Positions 7,596 to 16,325 of a stretch of DNA of 64,000 nucleotides are shown piece after piece. Under the pieces are notes generated by a model, which made no database searches, had not been told where the DNA came from, and worked only from the letters and a program-made list of their open reading frames with translations. This DNA comes from Streptomyces sp. NBC_00370 (lineage in GTDB: Bacteria > Actinomycetota > Actinomycetes > Streptomycetales > Streptomycetaceae): contig NZ_CP107968.1 in the NCBI RefSeq assembly GCF_036084755.1, forward strand, positions 992,001-1,056,000, read 5' to 3'. The position numbers and the translations under genes are program-made. Position 1 is the stretch's first letter; every line of letters starts with the position of its first letter.

Positions 7596-8903
7596 CTACG
7601 ACGTCGGGAACTCCCCCGCGTCCCGCAGGATTTGGGCCAGGTGTCCGAAGACCCGGCCGTCGGCGGCGAGGCCGTCGTGCTCGTACTCGTTGGTCACCCA
7701 CGTCCGCAGGCCGCCCACCGCCGCCGCCGTCTCCAGCTGGAGTCCGGAGTCGACGTACATGTCGTCGAAGTAGACCGCCGCCGCGACGGGGACCTCGTTG
7801 GCGGCGAGCCGCTTCAGGTCGTACAGCTGCGACCACTCCTCACGGGCCGCCAGCAGGTCCACGGCGGGGCCGAAGGGGCGCAGCGCGCGGATCTCCTCGA
7901 ACATCCAGGGGTACATCATCTCGCCGGTGAACAGCAGCGGCCTGGCGTCCTCGGCGAAGCCCGGGTGGTTCGCCCGCTCCCGTTCGGCGGCCCACGCCGT
8001 CGGGCCGTTCGCGCCGCTCGCGTAGATCGACTCCTGCATGACGGCGAAGAGCGGATTGCCGGCGAACGCGGTGCGGTTCCCCACCTCGCTCAGGAACGCC
8101 GCCGAGAGCCGCTGCGCCGATTCGTCGGCGAACGCCTCGTCGAACAGCCAGTGCATCCGCTCGAAGCCGGGCTTCATGCCGAAGTCGAGCCCGAGCGTCT
8201 GCAGGCGCCGTACGGTCAGCACGTCACCGTCGGGCAGTGTCACGTCCCCCGCCGCCACACGGTCGGCGACCCGGGCCACCACGGCGGTGTCGTGCGGGTA
8301 GCGGCGCTGGAAGAGCCGGTTCTTGGCCTCCGTACGGGGATAGGTGCGGCGGTACACCTCGGTGGCGTCGGGTGTGACGGACGCCAGACCGCCGGTGACC
8401 AGGCACGCGCTCAGCCCCTCGGGCGCCTGCGAGAGGTAGGTGAGGGTGAGGAATCCGCCGTAGCTCTGACCGAGTGTGGTCCAGGGCGTGGCGCCGAAGA
8501 TGGTCTTCCGCAGATGCTCGGCGTCCTTGACGATCGAGTCGGCCCGGAAGTGGCAGAGGTGGTCGGCGGCCTCGCACGCCGAGCCGAAGGACTCCATCAC
8601 GGCGCCGTCGAGCGGTGTGCTGCGGCCGGTGCCGCGCTGGTCGAGCAGGATCACCCGGTGTGTCTTCAGTGCCTGCCCGAGCCAGCCGTCGCCGGGGCGG
8701 CCGACCGGCCGGGGCGCCTTGCCGCCGGGGCCGCCCTGCAGATACACCAGACAGGGCAGCTCCTCCGTCCTGCGGCCGGGGTCGACGAGTTCCCTGGCGA
8801 AGACGGAGAGGGCCGGGCTCCGATCGTCGGACCAGTCGAGCGGCACCTCTGCCCGGTGGTCGCGCACATGGATCCCCGGCAGCGTGTACTCGGCAATGAT
8901 CAT
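7596..8903 (-). CDS. Alpha/beta hydrolase, proline iminopeptidase-like (S33)
   Basis: A 435-residue cytoplasmic hydrolase. The oxyanion region is YLQGGPGGKAPRP and the nucleophile elbow is GQSYGGF, the pattern of peptidase family S33, prolyl aminopeptidases. The DQRGTGRS segment between them is also typical. Length and a large helical cap agree with the long actinobacterial form. The ATG at 8903 follows GGAAGGTGA. It is monocistronic in appearance. Its 5' region contains a 9-bp-arm hairpin (8938-8959) that may lie in the leader. Substrate specificity is assumed from family; an aminopeptidase role on Pro-containing peptides would suit the hydroxyproline genes nearby, but no linkage is visible. 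Confidence 0.85.
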   Translation of the reverse strand: MIIAEYTLPGIHVRDHRAEVPLDWSDDRSPALSVFARELVDPGRRTEELPCLVYLQGGPGGKAPRPVGRPGDGWLGQALKTHRVILLDQRGTGRSTPLDGAVMESFGSACEAADHLCHFRADSIVKDAEHLRKTIFGATPWTTLGQSYGGFLTLTYLSQAPEGLSACLVTGGLASVTPDATEVYRRTYPRTEAKNRLFQRRYPHDTAVVARVADRVAAGDVTLPDGDVLTVRRLQTLGLDFGMKPGFERMHWLFDEAFADESAQRLSAAFLSEVGNRTAFAGNPLFAVMQESIYASGANGPTAWAAERERANHPGFAEDARPLLFTGEMMYPWMFEEIRALRPFGPAVDLLAAREEWSQLYDLKRLAANEVPVAAAVYFDDMYVDSGLQLETAAAVGGLRTWVTNEYEHDGLAADGRVFGHLAQILRDAGEFPTS

Positions 8904-8937
8904 TCCTGGGTCACCTTCCGACCTTCGTAGCCCGCGT

Positions 8938-8959
8938 ACCGCGGCGGTTGCGCCGCGGT
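8938..8959. other. Perfect GC hairpin upstream of the S33 hydrolase
   Basis: ACCGCGGCG and CGCCGCGGT are perfect 9-bp arms around the loop GTTG, 34 nt before the hydrolase start on the minus strand. It could be a leader structure or an operator; there is no U-tract to call it a terminator. Confidence 0.35.
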
Positions 8960-9058
8960 CCTGGGCCGAACACCGCTCTCACCTGCGACGGAGCCGGCAC
9001 GGCCCAGGGGCCCACTCTCTCCCACGGCTGCGGGACGTCCGAAACAGGGGGGCAGTGG

Positions 9059-9100
9059 CGGGGCCGTCGCACGGCCGGCGCGGGGCCGTCGTACGGCCGG
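9059..9100. repeat. Two 20-bp direct repeats, each with a dyad, 22-bp period
   Basis: Copies at 9059-9078 and 9081-9100 differ by one base. Each contains GGCCGT-n3-ACGGCC. The 22-bp period is close to two helical turns, so two dimers could sit on the same DNA face. The site lies between the S33 hydrolase and the AraC gene, about 120 bp before the AraC start. The rest of the 315-bp gap (8904-9218) holds only the 8938-8959 hairpin and a weak TTGACG at 9137. Confidence 0.45.
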
Positions 9101-9218
9101 CCGGATCGGCACGGACACCGAACGACCGCTCGGGAGTTGACGGCACCACCCGACTGTCGGTGAGCCGTGCAAATATGTACGCCGAACGAACAGAACCGAC
9201 GACAGTGGGGCCGTGGCG

Positions 9219-10190
9219 ATGATCGAGACGGTGTTCCGTACCGACGACGTGGCCGCCGCGGACAGGTTCGACTACTGGCGCGACTGCATGGCGAAGCTGA
9301 TGTGCCCGACCGACATGACCAGCGCCTACGACAGCGAGTTCAAGGCCGAGTCACGGCTCATCCAGCTCGGCGCCGTCTCCGTCTGGCCGGGGCAGATGCA
9401 GCCGCTGCGCTGGCGGCGGACACCCCGGCTGATCCGGCAGTCCGATCCGGAGCTCTACCATCTGTCCCTGCCGTTCCAGGGCGCCGTCGCCATCGCGCAG
9501 GACGACAGGACCGCCGTGCACCGCGCCGACCAGATGTACTTCATCGACACCTCACTGCCGTTCGACTGCGACGTACCGGACGGTCCGCTGCGCGGAGTGG
9601 GGCTCGAAATCCCCAAGGCGCTCGTCCCGTTGCCGGAGGGGGACGTCGCCAGGCTGCTGACCAGACGGCTGTCCGCGAGGGATGGCGTCGGATCGCTGCT
9701 GGCGGGGCTCCTCGGCCGTCTGGTGGACGACGCCGCCTCGTTCACGGACGCCGACGGGCCGCGCCTGGAGACCGTACTGGTCGACCTGTTCACCGCGACG
9801 CTGGCGCACCACCTCGACGCGCAGGACGCCGTGCCGGCGGAGAGCCACCGCAGGGCGCTCACGCTGCGCGTGCAGGCGTTCATCCGGGCGCAGCTGTCCG
9901 ACCCCGAGCTGACCCCCGGCATGGTCGCGGCCGCGCACCACATATCGACCAGCCATCTGCACGGTCTCTTCCGGGACCAGGACCTCACCGTCTCGGGCTG
10001 GATACGCCACCAGCGCCTGGAACACGCCCGCCGCGACCTCTCCGACCCCGCCCAGTACGCGGTGCCCGTCCACCGGATCGCCGCGCGCTGGGGCTTCACC
10101 CACCACGCCGTCTTCAGCCGGGCCTTCTGCGCGGCCTACGGCGTACCGCCCCGCGACTACCGCCAGCAGTCGCTCGGCCTCGGCGCCTGA
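9219..10190 (+). CDS. AraC-family transcriptional regulator
   Basis: A 323-residue regulator with an N-terminal AraC-like ligand-binding domain (about 1-200; it begins with the FDYWRDCMAKL pattern common in Streptomyces) and a C-terminal pair of helix-turn-helix motifs (about 215-315, ending in the HHAVFSRAFCAAYGVPPRDYR signature). I prefer the ATG at 9219, eight bases after GTGGGG, over the GTG at 9213. A short-chain dehydrogenase follows 121 nt downstream on the same strand and may be its target. The tandem dyads at 9059-9100 are possible binding sites. The inducer is unknown. Confidence 0.88.
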   Translation: MIETVFRTDDVAAADRFDYWRDCMAKLMCPTDMTSAYDSEFKAESRLIQLGAVSVWPGQMQPLRWRRTPRLIRQSDPELYHLSLPFQGAVAIAQDDRTAVHRADQMYFIDTSLPFDCDVPDGPLRGVGLEIPKALVPLPEGDVARLLTRRLSARDGVGSLLAGLLGRLVDDAASFTDADGPRLETVLVDLFTATLAHHLDAQDAVPAESHRRALTLRVQAFIRAQLSDPELTPGMVAAAHHISTSHLHGLFRDQDLTVSGWIRHQRLEHARRDLSDPAQYAVPVHRIAARWGFTHHAVFSRAFCAAYGVPPRDYRQQSLGLGA

Positions 10191-10311
10191 CACGCCCCCT
10201 CCTGATTCGTGGCCCGGCCGGGCCCCCGGCGCTACTGTCACGACGGGCGCCCCTGGCGCACCGGTGATCCGTCGGAGCGGCCGTCGGGCGAAGCAGAAGG
10301 GTCCGATCGCC

Positions 10312-11100
10312 ATGGACATGGGACTCACGGGCAGAACCGCCGTCGTCACCGGAGCGGGGCGCGGCATCGGGCTCGCCGTGACGCGCGCCCTCGTCGCCGA
10401 GGGGGCCCGGGTCGTCGCCGGTTCCCGCACGGTCACCGACGAGTTGCGGCAGCTGACGCAGGACGCGGACGTCGATGCCGTGGCGGTGGATCTGACGTCG
10501 GCCTCCGGCCCCGCCGAACTCGTCGAGCGGGCGGAGCGGCTCCACGGCGGTCTGGACGTCCTGGTGAACAACGTCGGCGCCGCGCACGTCCGCACGGGCG
10601 GCTTCCTGACGGTCACCGACGACGACTGGGAGCAGTCGCTGACGACCACCCTGATGACCGCCGTACGGATGACGCGGGCCGCCCTTCCGCTCCTGCTGGA
10701 GCGGGGCGCGGGGAACATCGTGACGGTCAGCTCCGTCAACGCCTTCCTGCCCGATCCGCAGGTCGTCGACTACAGCGCGGCCAAGGGCGCCCTGACGAAC
10801 TTCTGCAAGTCGCTGTCGAAGGAGTTCGGGCCGCGCGGCATCCGCGTCAACACCGTGAGCCCCGGTCCGGTGGCCACGGCGCTCTGGCTCGGCGGCAGCG
10901 GCGTCGCCGCCACGGTGGCGCGCGCGTCGGGGCAGGATCCCGCCGCGGTCGCCGAAGAGGCGGCGGGCGCCATGGTGACGGGCCGGTTCACCCGCCCCGA
11001 GGAGGTCGCGGATCTCGTCGTATGGCTGGCCGGCGACCGGGCCGCCAACACGACGGGAGCCGACTTCGTCATCGACGGCGGCATGATCACCACGCTCTGA
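10312..11100 (+). CDS. SDR family oxidoreductase
   Basis: A 262-residue classical short-chain dehydrogenase. The cofactor loop TGAGRGIG sits near the start, NNVG marks strand 4, and the catalytic pair is YSAAK with an upstream Ser (TVSSVN). The ATG at 10312 has AGAAGGG ten bases upstream; a longer GTG-initiated frame lacks support. The sequence after the first Gly motif (AGSRTVT) has Arg rather than Asp, which favours NADP(H). It follows the AraC regulator on the same strand and could be regulated by it. The substrate cannot be read from sequence. Confidence 0.87.
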   Translation: MDMGLTGRTAVVTGAGRGIGLAVTRALVAEGARVVAGSRTVTDELRQLTQDADVDAVAVDLTSASGPAELVERAERLHGGLDVLVNNVGAAHVRTGGFLTVTDDDWEQSLTTTLMTAVRMTRAALPLLLERGAGNIVTVSSVNAFLPDPQVVDYSAAKGALTNFCKSLSKEFGPRGIRVNTVSPGPVATALWLGGSGVAATVARASGQDPAAVAEEAAGAMVTGRFTRPEEVADLVVWLAGDRAANTTGADFVIDGGMITTL

Positions 11101-11190
11101 CCCGGACCGGCCGGACGCCTGGCGGGCGACAAGCTATGAATATGCCGAGCCGGGGGCGCATTGTCCGTCCCGTACGGGCATACTTTCGGT

Positions 11191-11562
11191 GTGCCCAGAC
11201 CTCGCACGCCGGAGAACGACGATTCCGGCGTCCCCAGCCGACGACCCACGGATGCTCTCAGTGCCCAGTACGCCCTGGAGGACACCTGGGTCATCGCAGC
11301 GCGCGGTGACCTCGACACCGACACCCTCGGCCCCGTGGAGGAAGCGCTGGCGGAGGCCGCAGGCCATCCGGTGATCATCCTCGACACCAGCGGTGTCACG
11401 TTCGGTGACTCCAGCTTCCTCAATCTGCTGCTGCGCGCCCATCAGTCGACCCAACTACGGATCGTGGCGCCCCCGGAACAGCTGCGCAGACTCCTCTGCG
11501 TCACCGGCGCCGATCAGATACTGAACATCTACGGCGACGTGTCCGAGGCCATCGACGGGTGA
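11191..11562 (+). CDS. STAS-domain anti-sigma factor antagonist
   Basis: A small protein of about 123 residues with one STAS domain. The phosphorylatable serine region is DTSGVTFGDSSFLNLLL, the place where RsbV/SpoIIAA-type antagonists are modified by their kinase. Partner-switching proteins of this type free a sigma factor by binding its anti-sigma factor. The start is uncertain: GTG 11191 and TTG 11161 are both possible and neither has a strong ribosome site. The matching anti-sigma ATPase is not adjacent; an RsbW-like ATPase is encoded about 31 kb away in this window (42862-43305), which need not be its partner. Confidence 0.8.
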   Translation: MPRPRTPENDDSGVPSRRPTDALSAQYALEDTWVIAARGDLDTDTLGPVEEALAEAAGHPVIILDTSGVTFGDSSFLNLLLRAHQSTQLRIVAPPEQLRRLLCVTGADQILNIYGDVSEAIDG

Positions 11563-11601
11563 CGCGGCGCTCGTCCGTCGCGGCCCGCCAGCAGCGGCCC
11601 G

Positions 11602-12435
11602 TCAGTCGAGGGCGCCGGCGCCGAGGAGGCCGAACAGCAGCAGCCCGATCACGATGCGGTAGATCACGAAGGCGTTGAAGGAGTGCTTGGCCACGAACTT
11701 CAGCAGCCAGGCGATCGAGCCGTAGGCGATCACGAACGAGACGACGGTGCCGGCGGCGAGCGGCGCCGCGCCCACGCCCGCGCCGAGCGCGTCCTTCAGC
11801 TCGTACAGTCCCGCCCCGGTCAGGGCAGGGATGCCGAGGAAGAAGGAGAGCCGGGTGGCCGCCACCCGGTCCAGGTCGAGGACGAGCGCGGTGGACATCG
11901 TCGCGCCCGAGCGGGAGAACCCGGGGAACAGCAGGGCGAGGATCTGCGAACTGCCCACCAGCATCGCGTCCTTGAAGGTCGTGTCCGCCTCGCTCCGCTT
12001 GTGCCGGCCCATCTGGTCGGCCGCCCACATCACCCCGCTGCCGACGATCAGCGACGCCGCCACCACCCAAAGCGACGCCAGCGGCCCCTCGATCAGCGGT
12101 TTGGCCGCCAGGCCGACGATGACGATCGGGATCGTCGCGTAGATGACCCACCAGGCGAACTTGTAGTCGTGGTCCTGCCGTTCCTCGCGGTGTGCCAGGC
12201 CCCGGAACCAGGCGCCGACGATCCGCACGATGTCCTTGAAGAAGTAGACGAGCACGGCCGCGATCGCACCCACCTGGATGACGGCGGAGAAGCCGACGAC
12301 CGAGTCGTCGTCGACCGGGATGCCCATCAGCCCTTCGGCGATCTTCAGATGGCCCGTGGACGAGACCGGCAGGAACTCCGTCACCCCCTCGACGGCTCCG
12401 AGGATGATGGCCTGGCCGACGCTGATCACGCTCAT
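11602..12435 (-). CDS. uppP: Undecaprenyl-diphosphatase
   Basis: A 277-residue polytopic membrane enzyme that removes a phosphate from undecaprenyl pyrophosphate to recycle the lipid carrier for peptidoglycan and other envelope polymers. The two family motifs are present: EGVTEFLPVSSTGHL near the N-terminus and PGFSRSGATMS in the middle, with the catalytic Glu and Arg. Length is normal. The gene points toward the convergent STAS gene, 39 nt away. Family members give low-level bacitracin tolerance. Streptomyces often carry more than one copy, so this may not be the only one in the genome. Confidence 0.95.
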   Translation of the reverse strand: MSVISVGQAIILGAVEGVTEFLPVSSTGHLKIAEGLMGIPVDDDSVVGFSAVIQVGAIAAVLVYFFKDIVRIVGAWFRGLAHREERQDHDYKFAWWVIYATIPIVIVGLAAKPLIEGPLASLWVVAASLIVGSGVMWAADQMGRHKRSEADTTFKDAMLVGSSQILALLFPGFSRSGATMSTALVLDLDRVAATRLSFFLGIPALTGAGLYELKDALGAGVGAAPLAAGTVVSFVIAYGSIAWLLKFVAKHSFNAFVIYRIVIGLLLFGLLGAGALD

Positions 12436-12580
12436 GGGATCCAGTTCTGGACGATGCCGAAGGGAAGAAGGTCATCATCATGCCCGAGCCCTCGGCGGCC
12501 CCTCCAGGCGGGTGCCCGGTACACACACCAGCCGCCCGCGCATCGGCCGTACGTCCACCCGCCCTCCCCACAGCGGCAGT

Positions 12581-12997
12581 TCAGCGCTTGCCGAGCGCGT
12601 CGAGCACGATGCCGTTGATCTCCTCCACGGCGGCGAAGTCCGGGGTGAGCCGGTTCTTGGTCAGCGCGAAGGCGATGCCGGTCGCCGAGTCGCCGTACGC
12701 GTAACTCCCGCCCGCGCCGGCCATACCGAACGCGGTCGTGGCGGCGCCGGACGTGGCTCCCGGCAGCCACACCGCGTAACCCAGCGCCCAGGACGACGGG
12801 TTGCCGAAGACCTGGTCGATGCCGCTCGCGGCGACTCCCGCCACCTCCGGCAGCCGGTCCGGCGCGATCAGCCGGACGCCCGGGACGTCGCCCAGCAGCG
12901 CCGCGTACATCCGCGCGACGGCGCGGGCCGAGGTCTTGCCGCCCGCCGGGATGTCGGCGGCGAGGATGTCGGTGCGGTTGCCGAGTGCGGCGGAAAC
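12581..12997 (-). pseudogene. 3' remnant of a serine hydrolase / class C beta-lactamase-like gene
   Basis: The last 138 codons of an EstB-type serine hydrolase are intact and in frame: LGNRTDILAADIPAGGK, then ARMYAALLG, an FGNPSSWALGY stretch, and AFGMAGAGGSYAYG near the end. The catalytic SxxK half and any start signal are absent. The open frame runs back to 12997 and there meets the TGA of the upstream SDR (12998-13000), which is in the same frame. A full family member has about 380 residues, so roughly two thirds was lost. A deletion that joined the end of the SDR gene to the hydrolase interior explains this best. An internal ATG at 12910 exists, but translation would give no active site. 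Confidence 0.75.
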
Positions 12998-13738
12998 TCA
13001 TCGGCCGCCTGCGGCCCGCAGGACCGTACCCGTGACGTACGAGGCGTCGGGCGACAGCAGCCAGGCGATGGCGGCGGCGATCTCGGCCGGTTCGGCGGCC
13101 CGGCGCAGCGGCACGTTCGGGGCCATCTTCGCCGGGCGGTCCGGGTCGCCCATCGTGGCGTGCATGTCGGTGCGGGTGAGTCCGGGAGCGACGGCGTTGA
13201 CCCGCACCCCGTCGGGGCCGAGTTCCTTGGAGAGTCCGACGGTCAGCGCGTCCACCGCCGCCTTCGTGGCCGCGTAGTGCACGTACTCCCCCGGGCTGCC
13301 GAGGGTGGCCGCCCCCGAGGAGACGTTGACGATGGCGCCGGATCCGGCGGCCGTCATGTCCCTGGCCGCGCGGCGTGAGCAGAGCAGCAGCCCGAGCAGG
13401 TTGACGTCGACGACCCGGCGCAGCACCTCGGTCGAGGTGTCGGCGAGGCGGCCGAGCGGTCCGGTCACGGCCGCGTTGTTGACCAGTCCTGTGACCGTGC
13501 CGAGCTGTTCGACGGCCGTGTCGAACAGCCGCTCAACCTCCGCCTCGACGGAGACGTCGACCCGTACGGTGACACAGCGGGCGCCCGCGGCGCGCACGGC
13601 GTTCGCCGTCCGCTCGGCGGCCTCCTCGTCGCTGACGTAGCCGAGGGCGAGGTCGTGTCCTTCGGTCGCGAGCCGGACGCAGGTGGCGGCGCCGATGCCA
13701 CGGCTGCCTCCGGTGACGACGGTGACGGGGCGGGACAT
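12998..13738 (-). CDS. SDR family oxidoreductase
   Basis: A 246-residue classical short-chain dehydrogenase/reductase with TGGSRGIG, NNAA and the catalytic YAATK (preceded by NVSSGA). The C-terminus GTVLRAAGGR is the usual family end, so this gene is complete although its stop codon is the junction with the truncated hydrolase remnant. The ATG at 13738 has GGAGGAGC six bases upstream and is better than the in-frame ATG at 13771. A perfect 17-bp palindrome lies 23 bp upstream of the start. Substrate unknown. Confidence 0.87.
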   Translation of the reverse strand: MSRPVTVVTGGSRGIGAATCVRLATEGHDLALGYVSDEEAAERTANAVRAAGARCVTVRVDVSVEAEVERLFDTAVEQLGTVTGLVNNAAVTGPLGRLADTSTEVLRRVVDVNLLGLLLCSRRAARDMTAAGSGAIVNVSSGAATLGSPGEYVHYAATKAAVDALTVGLSKELGPDGVRVNAVAPGLTRTDMHATMGDPDRPAKMAPNVPLRRAAEPAEIAAAIAWLLSPDASYVTGTVLRAAGGR

Positions 13739-13760
13739 GGCTGCTCCTCCGACGGGCTGT

Positions 13761-13777
13761 TGATCGATCATCGATCA
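13761..13777. promoter_or_regulatory. 17-bp palindromic operator candidate
   Basis: TGATCGATCATCGATCA is a perfect odd-length palindrome immediately upstream of the SDR ribosome site. It is much more AT-rich than its surroundings. No regulator gene is adjacent, so the binding protein is unknown. Confidence 0.5.
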
Positions 13778-13845
13778 TAGGCCCGCCGAAGGAGATCCGT
13801 CAGCCGTGCGCGTCAGCCGTCCAGGTCAGGGCTGGTCAGGGTCGG

Positions 13846-16191
13846 TCATGGCGCCCAGGGGGCGTCCACCGACCAGGTGGTGTCGGCCTCGAACGACGCC
13901 GGGTTGTCCCAGGCATGGCTGCCGCCCGCGGTCGCCAGCCACACCTCCGAGTTGATGTGCCGCAGATAGCTGCCGGGGAAGCCGGACGCCTCGAACCGCA
14001 CCCCGCCGGCGCCCGCGACGGCGCACCAGGTGGCGTCCGCCTTGAACAGCCCGGAACCGTCGCTGGGATCGCGGTGGACCCGGAAGTCCCGGTGCCGCAG
14101 GTACTCGCCGGGGTAGTTGCGTGACTCGAACGAGTAGCAGCCGGTGCCGGCGAGACCCGGGACGATCTTCCAGGTGGCGTCGTTCTTCAGCAGGGCGTCG
14201 CTCGCGCCGTTGACGACCGTCGTGAAGGCCAGCCCTTCCTGGTGGCGCAGATACTTGTCGGTGTACCCGGGCGTGGTGACCCGCAGGGACTTGTACTGGC
14301 CCGTGGGCACGGTCACCGGCGGTGGCGGGTTCTGGGACGCCCTGATCAGGGCCTCGTTGGCGGCCTTCACCCGGGCCTTGTCGACCTTGACGACCTGCCG
14401 GTCGTAGGTGAGCAGCCCGTTCGACTCGTTCTCGACGTCGGTGATCTCGGTGTACACCGAGGCGGAGAGCCCGGCCGGCAGCCTGCTGAGCCTGAGCGTG
14501 TCGATGAGCCCCACGAACCGGTTGTCGAGCGCGGCCGCGTTCGGCTGGTCCTCGTAGCTGAACCCGCCGCCGGGGAACCACTCGTGGCCCGGGACCTTGA
14601 GGCCGAGTCCGCCGAACTCGCCGAGCACGGCGGCCCTGGTGGCGGTGGGTACGGTCGTGCCGGGACCGACGTACACGTGGTCGTCGACCACATCGCCGTT
14701 GCCGCCGTCGACCGCTCCGCAGCAGTTGACGCCGCTCATGTTGTCGACGAGGCGCGAAGGGTCGTACGCCTTCACGTCGTTGGCGATCCGGGCCTGGTCG
14801 TACTGGCCCCAACCTTCGTTCTGGTCGACGTACTGGATCAGCGCGGGCGAGCTGCGGTGCTGGTCGATGATCGCGTGGAACTCGCTCTCCCACTGCGTGC
14901 GCGCCGCGCTGTCCGGGGACTTGCCGGTGTCCATGGCCGGCATGTCCTGCCAGACGAGCAGCCCGAGTTTGTCCGCCCAGTAGAACCAGCGCTGCGGTTC
15001 GACCTTGATGTGCTTGCGGACCATGTTGAAGCCGAGATCTTTGTGCGCCTGGAGGTCGTACTTGAGCGCGTCGTCGGTGGGCGCCGTGTAGATGCCGTCC
15101 GGCCAGTACCCCTGGTCGAGCGTGCCGGTCTGGAAGACGAACTTGCCGTTGAGCACCGGGCGCAGGACGCCGCCGACCTTCGCCACGGCGATGGAGCGCA
15201 TGCCGGTGTAGCCGCCGACGGAGTCGAAGGTCGTCGCCCCGCTGCTCAGGTCGGCGCGCACGTCGTAGAGGAACGGGTCGTCGGGGGTCCAGAGGTGCGG
15301 GTTCGCGACGGGTACGGAGAGTTCGGCGCCGACGGCGCCGGTGGCCGTGCCGACGACCTTGCCGCCGGTGGAGACGGTCACCTTGGCCTGCTGACCGCCG
15401 GGGCCGGTGCCCTGGACCTTCACCCGCAGCGTGCTGTCGGCGAGGTTCGGGGTCATGTCGAGCCGGGTGATGTGCGCCGCCGCGACGGGCTCCAGCCAGA
15501 CGGTCTGCCAGATGCCGGAGGCGGCCGTGTAGAAGATCCCGCCGCCGCTGTGTGGCCGCACGTCGTTGATCCGCTGCTTGCCGACGGCCTGGCCGCCGGT
15601 CTGGGTCGGGTCGTAGACGGAGACGACGAGGGTGTTGGCGCCGCCCGTCAACTGCGCGGTGATGTCGTAACTGAACGCGTCGTAGCCGCCCTTGTGGGCG
15701 CCCACCTGCTGTCCGTTGACCCAGACGGTGGTCTGCCAGTCGGAGGCGCCGAAGTTGAGGACGACATGGCGGCCGTGCCAGTCGGCGGGGACGGTGAAGG
15801 TGCGCTTGTACCAGAGCTTGTCGTTCTCGGTGATCTTGCGCTGGATGCCGGAGAGCGCGGACTCGGCGACGAAGGGGACCCGGATCTGCTCGCTGAACGT
15901 GGCCGGCTGGCCGGCGTCACGGCCGGTGACGGCGAAGTCCCAGATGCCGTTGAGATTGGCCCAGTCGGGCCGGGTGAGCTGCGGCCTCGGATACTCGGGC
16001 AGCGGATGGTCCACCGGGACCTGGGCGGTCCACGGGGTGGTCATGGGGGCCGGTTTGGGCGTCCATGCCGCGGCTTGCGCCGGCGCCGAACCGATGCCGA
16101 TGAGGGCGGTGGCGATGAGCGCCAACAGCCCTGCCAGTGCGGTCAGTTGTCTTGGCCATGGGAGGCGTGCGGTCCCGCGCGCGATGGTCAT
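13846..16191 (-). CDS. Secreted GH2 glycosidase with C-terminal AbfB (CBM42) domain
   Basis: A 781-residue exported glycosidase. The ATG at 16191 follows GGAAGG and opens a Sec signal (LAGLLALIATALIGIGSAPAQA). Then come the GH2 sugar-binding jelly roll (about 60-215), the immunoglobulin-like domain (about 215-310) and the TIM barrel, with acid/base Glu in DQNEGWGQ and nucleophile Glu in LGEFGG. About 140 C-terminal residues carry repeated YLRH motifs of an arabinofuranose-binding AbfB domain, so arabinose-containing plant polymer is a likely target. GH2 activity could be galactosidase, mannosidase or arabinosidase. A LacI-type palindrome overlaps its leader, so sugar-dependent repression is likely. 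It follows an MFS gene on the same strand, 134 nt away. Confidence 0.88.
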   Translation of the reverse strand: MTIARGTARLPWPRQLTALAGLLALIATALIGIGSAPAQAAAWTPKPAPMTTPWTAQVPVDHPLPEYPRPQLTRPDWANLNGIWDFAVTGRDAGQPATFSEQIRVPFVAESALSGIQRKITENDKLWYKRTFTVPADWHGRHVVLNFGASDWQTTVWVNGQQVGAHKGGYDAFSYDITAQLTGGANTLVVSVYDPTQTGGQAVGKQRINDVRPHSGGGIFYTAASGIWQTVWLEPVAAAHITRLDMTPNLADSTLRVKVQGTGPGGQQAKVTVSTGGKVVGTATGAVGAELSVPVANPHLWTPDDPFLYDVRADLSSGATTFDSVGGYTGMRSIAVAKVGGVLRPVLNGKFVFQTGTLDQGYWPDGIYTAPTDDALKYDLQAHKDLGFNMVRKHIKVEPQRWFYWADKLGLLVWQDMPAMDTGKSPDSAARTQWESEFHAIIDQHRSSPALIQYVDQNEGWGQYDQARIANDVKAYDPSRLVDNMSGVNCCGAVDGGNGDVVDDHVYVGPGTTVPTATRAAVLGEFGGLGLKVPGHEWFPGGGFSYEDQPNAAALDNRFVGLIDTLRLSRLPAGLSASVYTEITDVENESNGLLTYDRQVVKVDKARVKAANEALIRASQNPPPPVTVPTGQYKSLRVTTPGYTDKYLRHQEGLAFTTVVNGASDALLKNDATWKIVPGLAGTGCYSFESRNYPGEYLRHRDFRVHRDPSDGSGLFKADATWCAVAGAGGVRFEASGFPGSYLRHINSEVWLATAGGSHAWDNPASFEADTTWSVDAPWAP

Positions 16192-16200
16192 CAGAGAACC

Positions 16201-16214
16201 TTCCAACGTTGGAA
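16201..16214 (-). promoter_or_regulatory. LacI-type operator before GH2 gene
   Basis: TTCCAACGTTGGAA is a perfect 14-bp palindrome with the central CpG typical of LacI/GalR sites, 10-23 nt before the GH2 start and partly over its ribosome site. The core CAACGTTG recurs at 45304 before the GH127 gene. Confidence 0.65.
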
Positions 16215-16226
16215 ACCCGGTTCGCC

Positions 16227-16260
16227 GTATGACAGCACGCGGTCAAGCCGCTGTCCATAC
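16227..16260. repeat. Inverted repeat GTATGACAGC / GCTGTCCATAC
   Basis: Ten matching pairs with one unpaired base in the right arm, spaced by 13 bp, in the GH2-MFS intergenic gap. It could be a second operator or a weak hairpin between the two genes. Confidence 0.35.
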
Positions 16261-16325
16261 CCCGCGTCGTACGAGGTGTGGGCAGCGGCTTGTCGAATCT
16301 TTGTCAGTGCTTCATGAATGCTTTG

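Noticed and set aside
12432..13001. 189-codon minus-strand frame starting at the SDR stop
   Set aside because: It is another frame of the hydrolase remnant with Arg-rich sequence; the remnant frame itself gives recognisable hydrolase residues.
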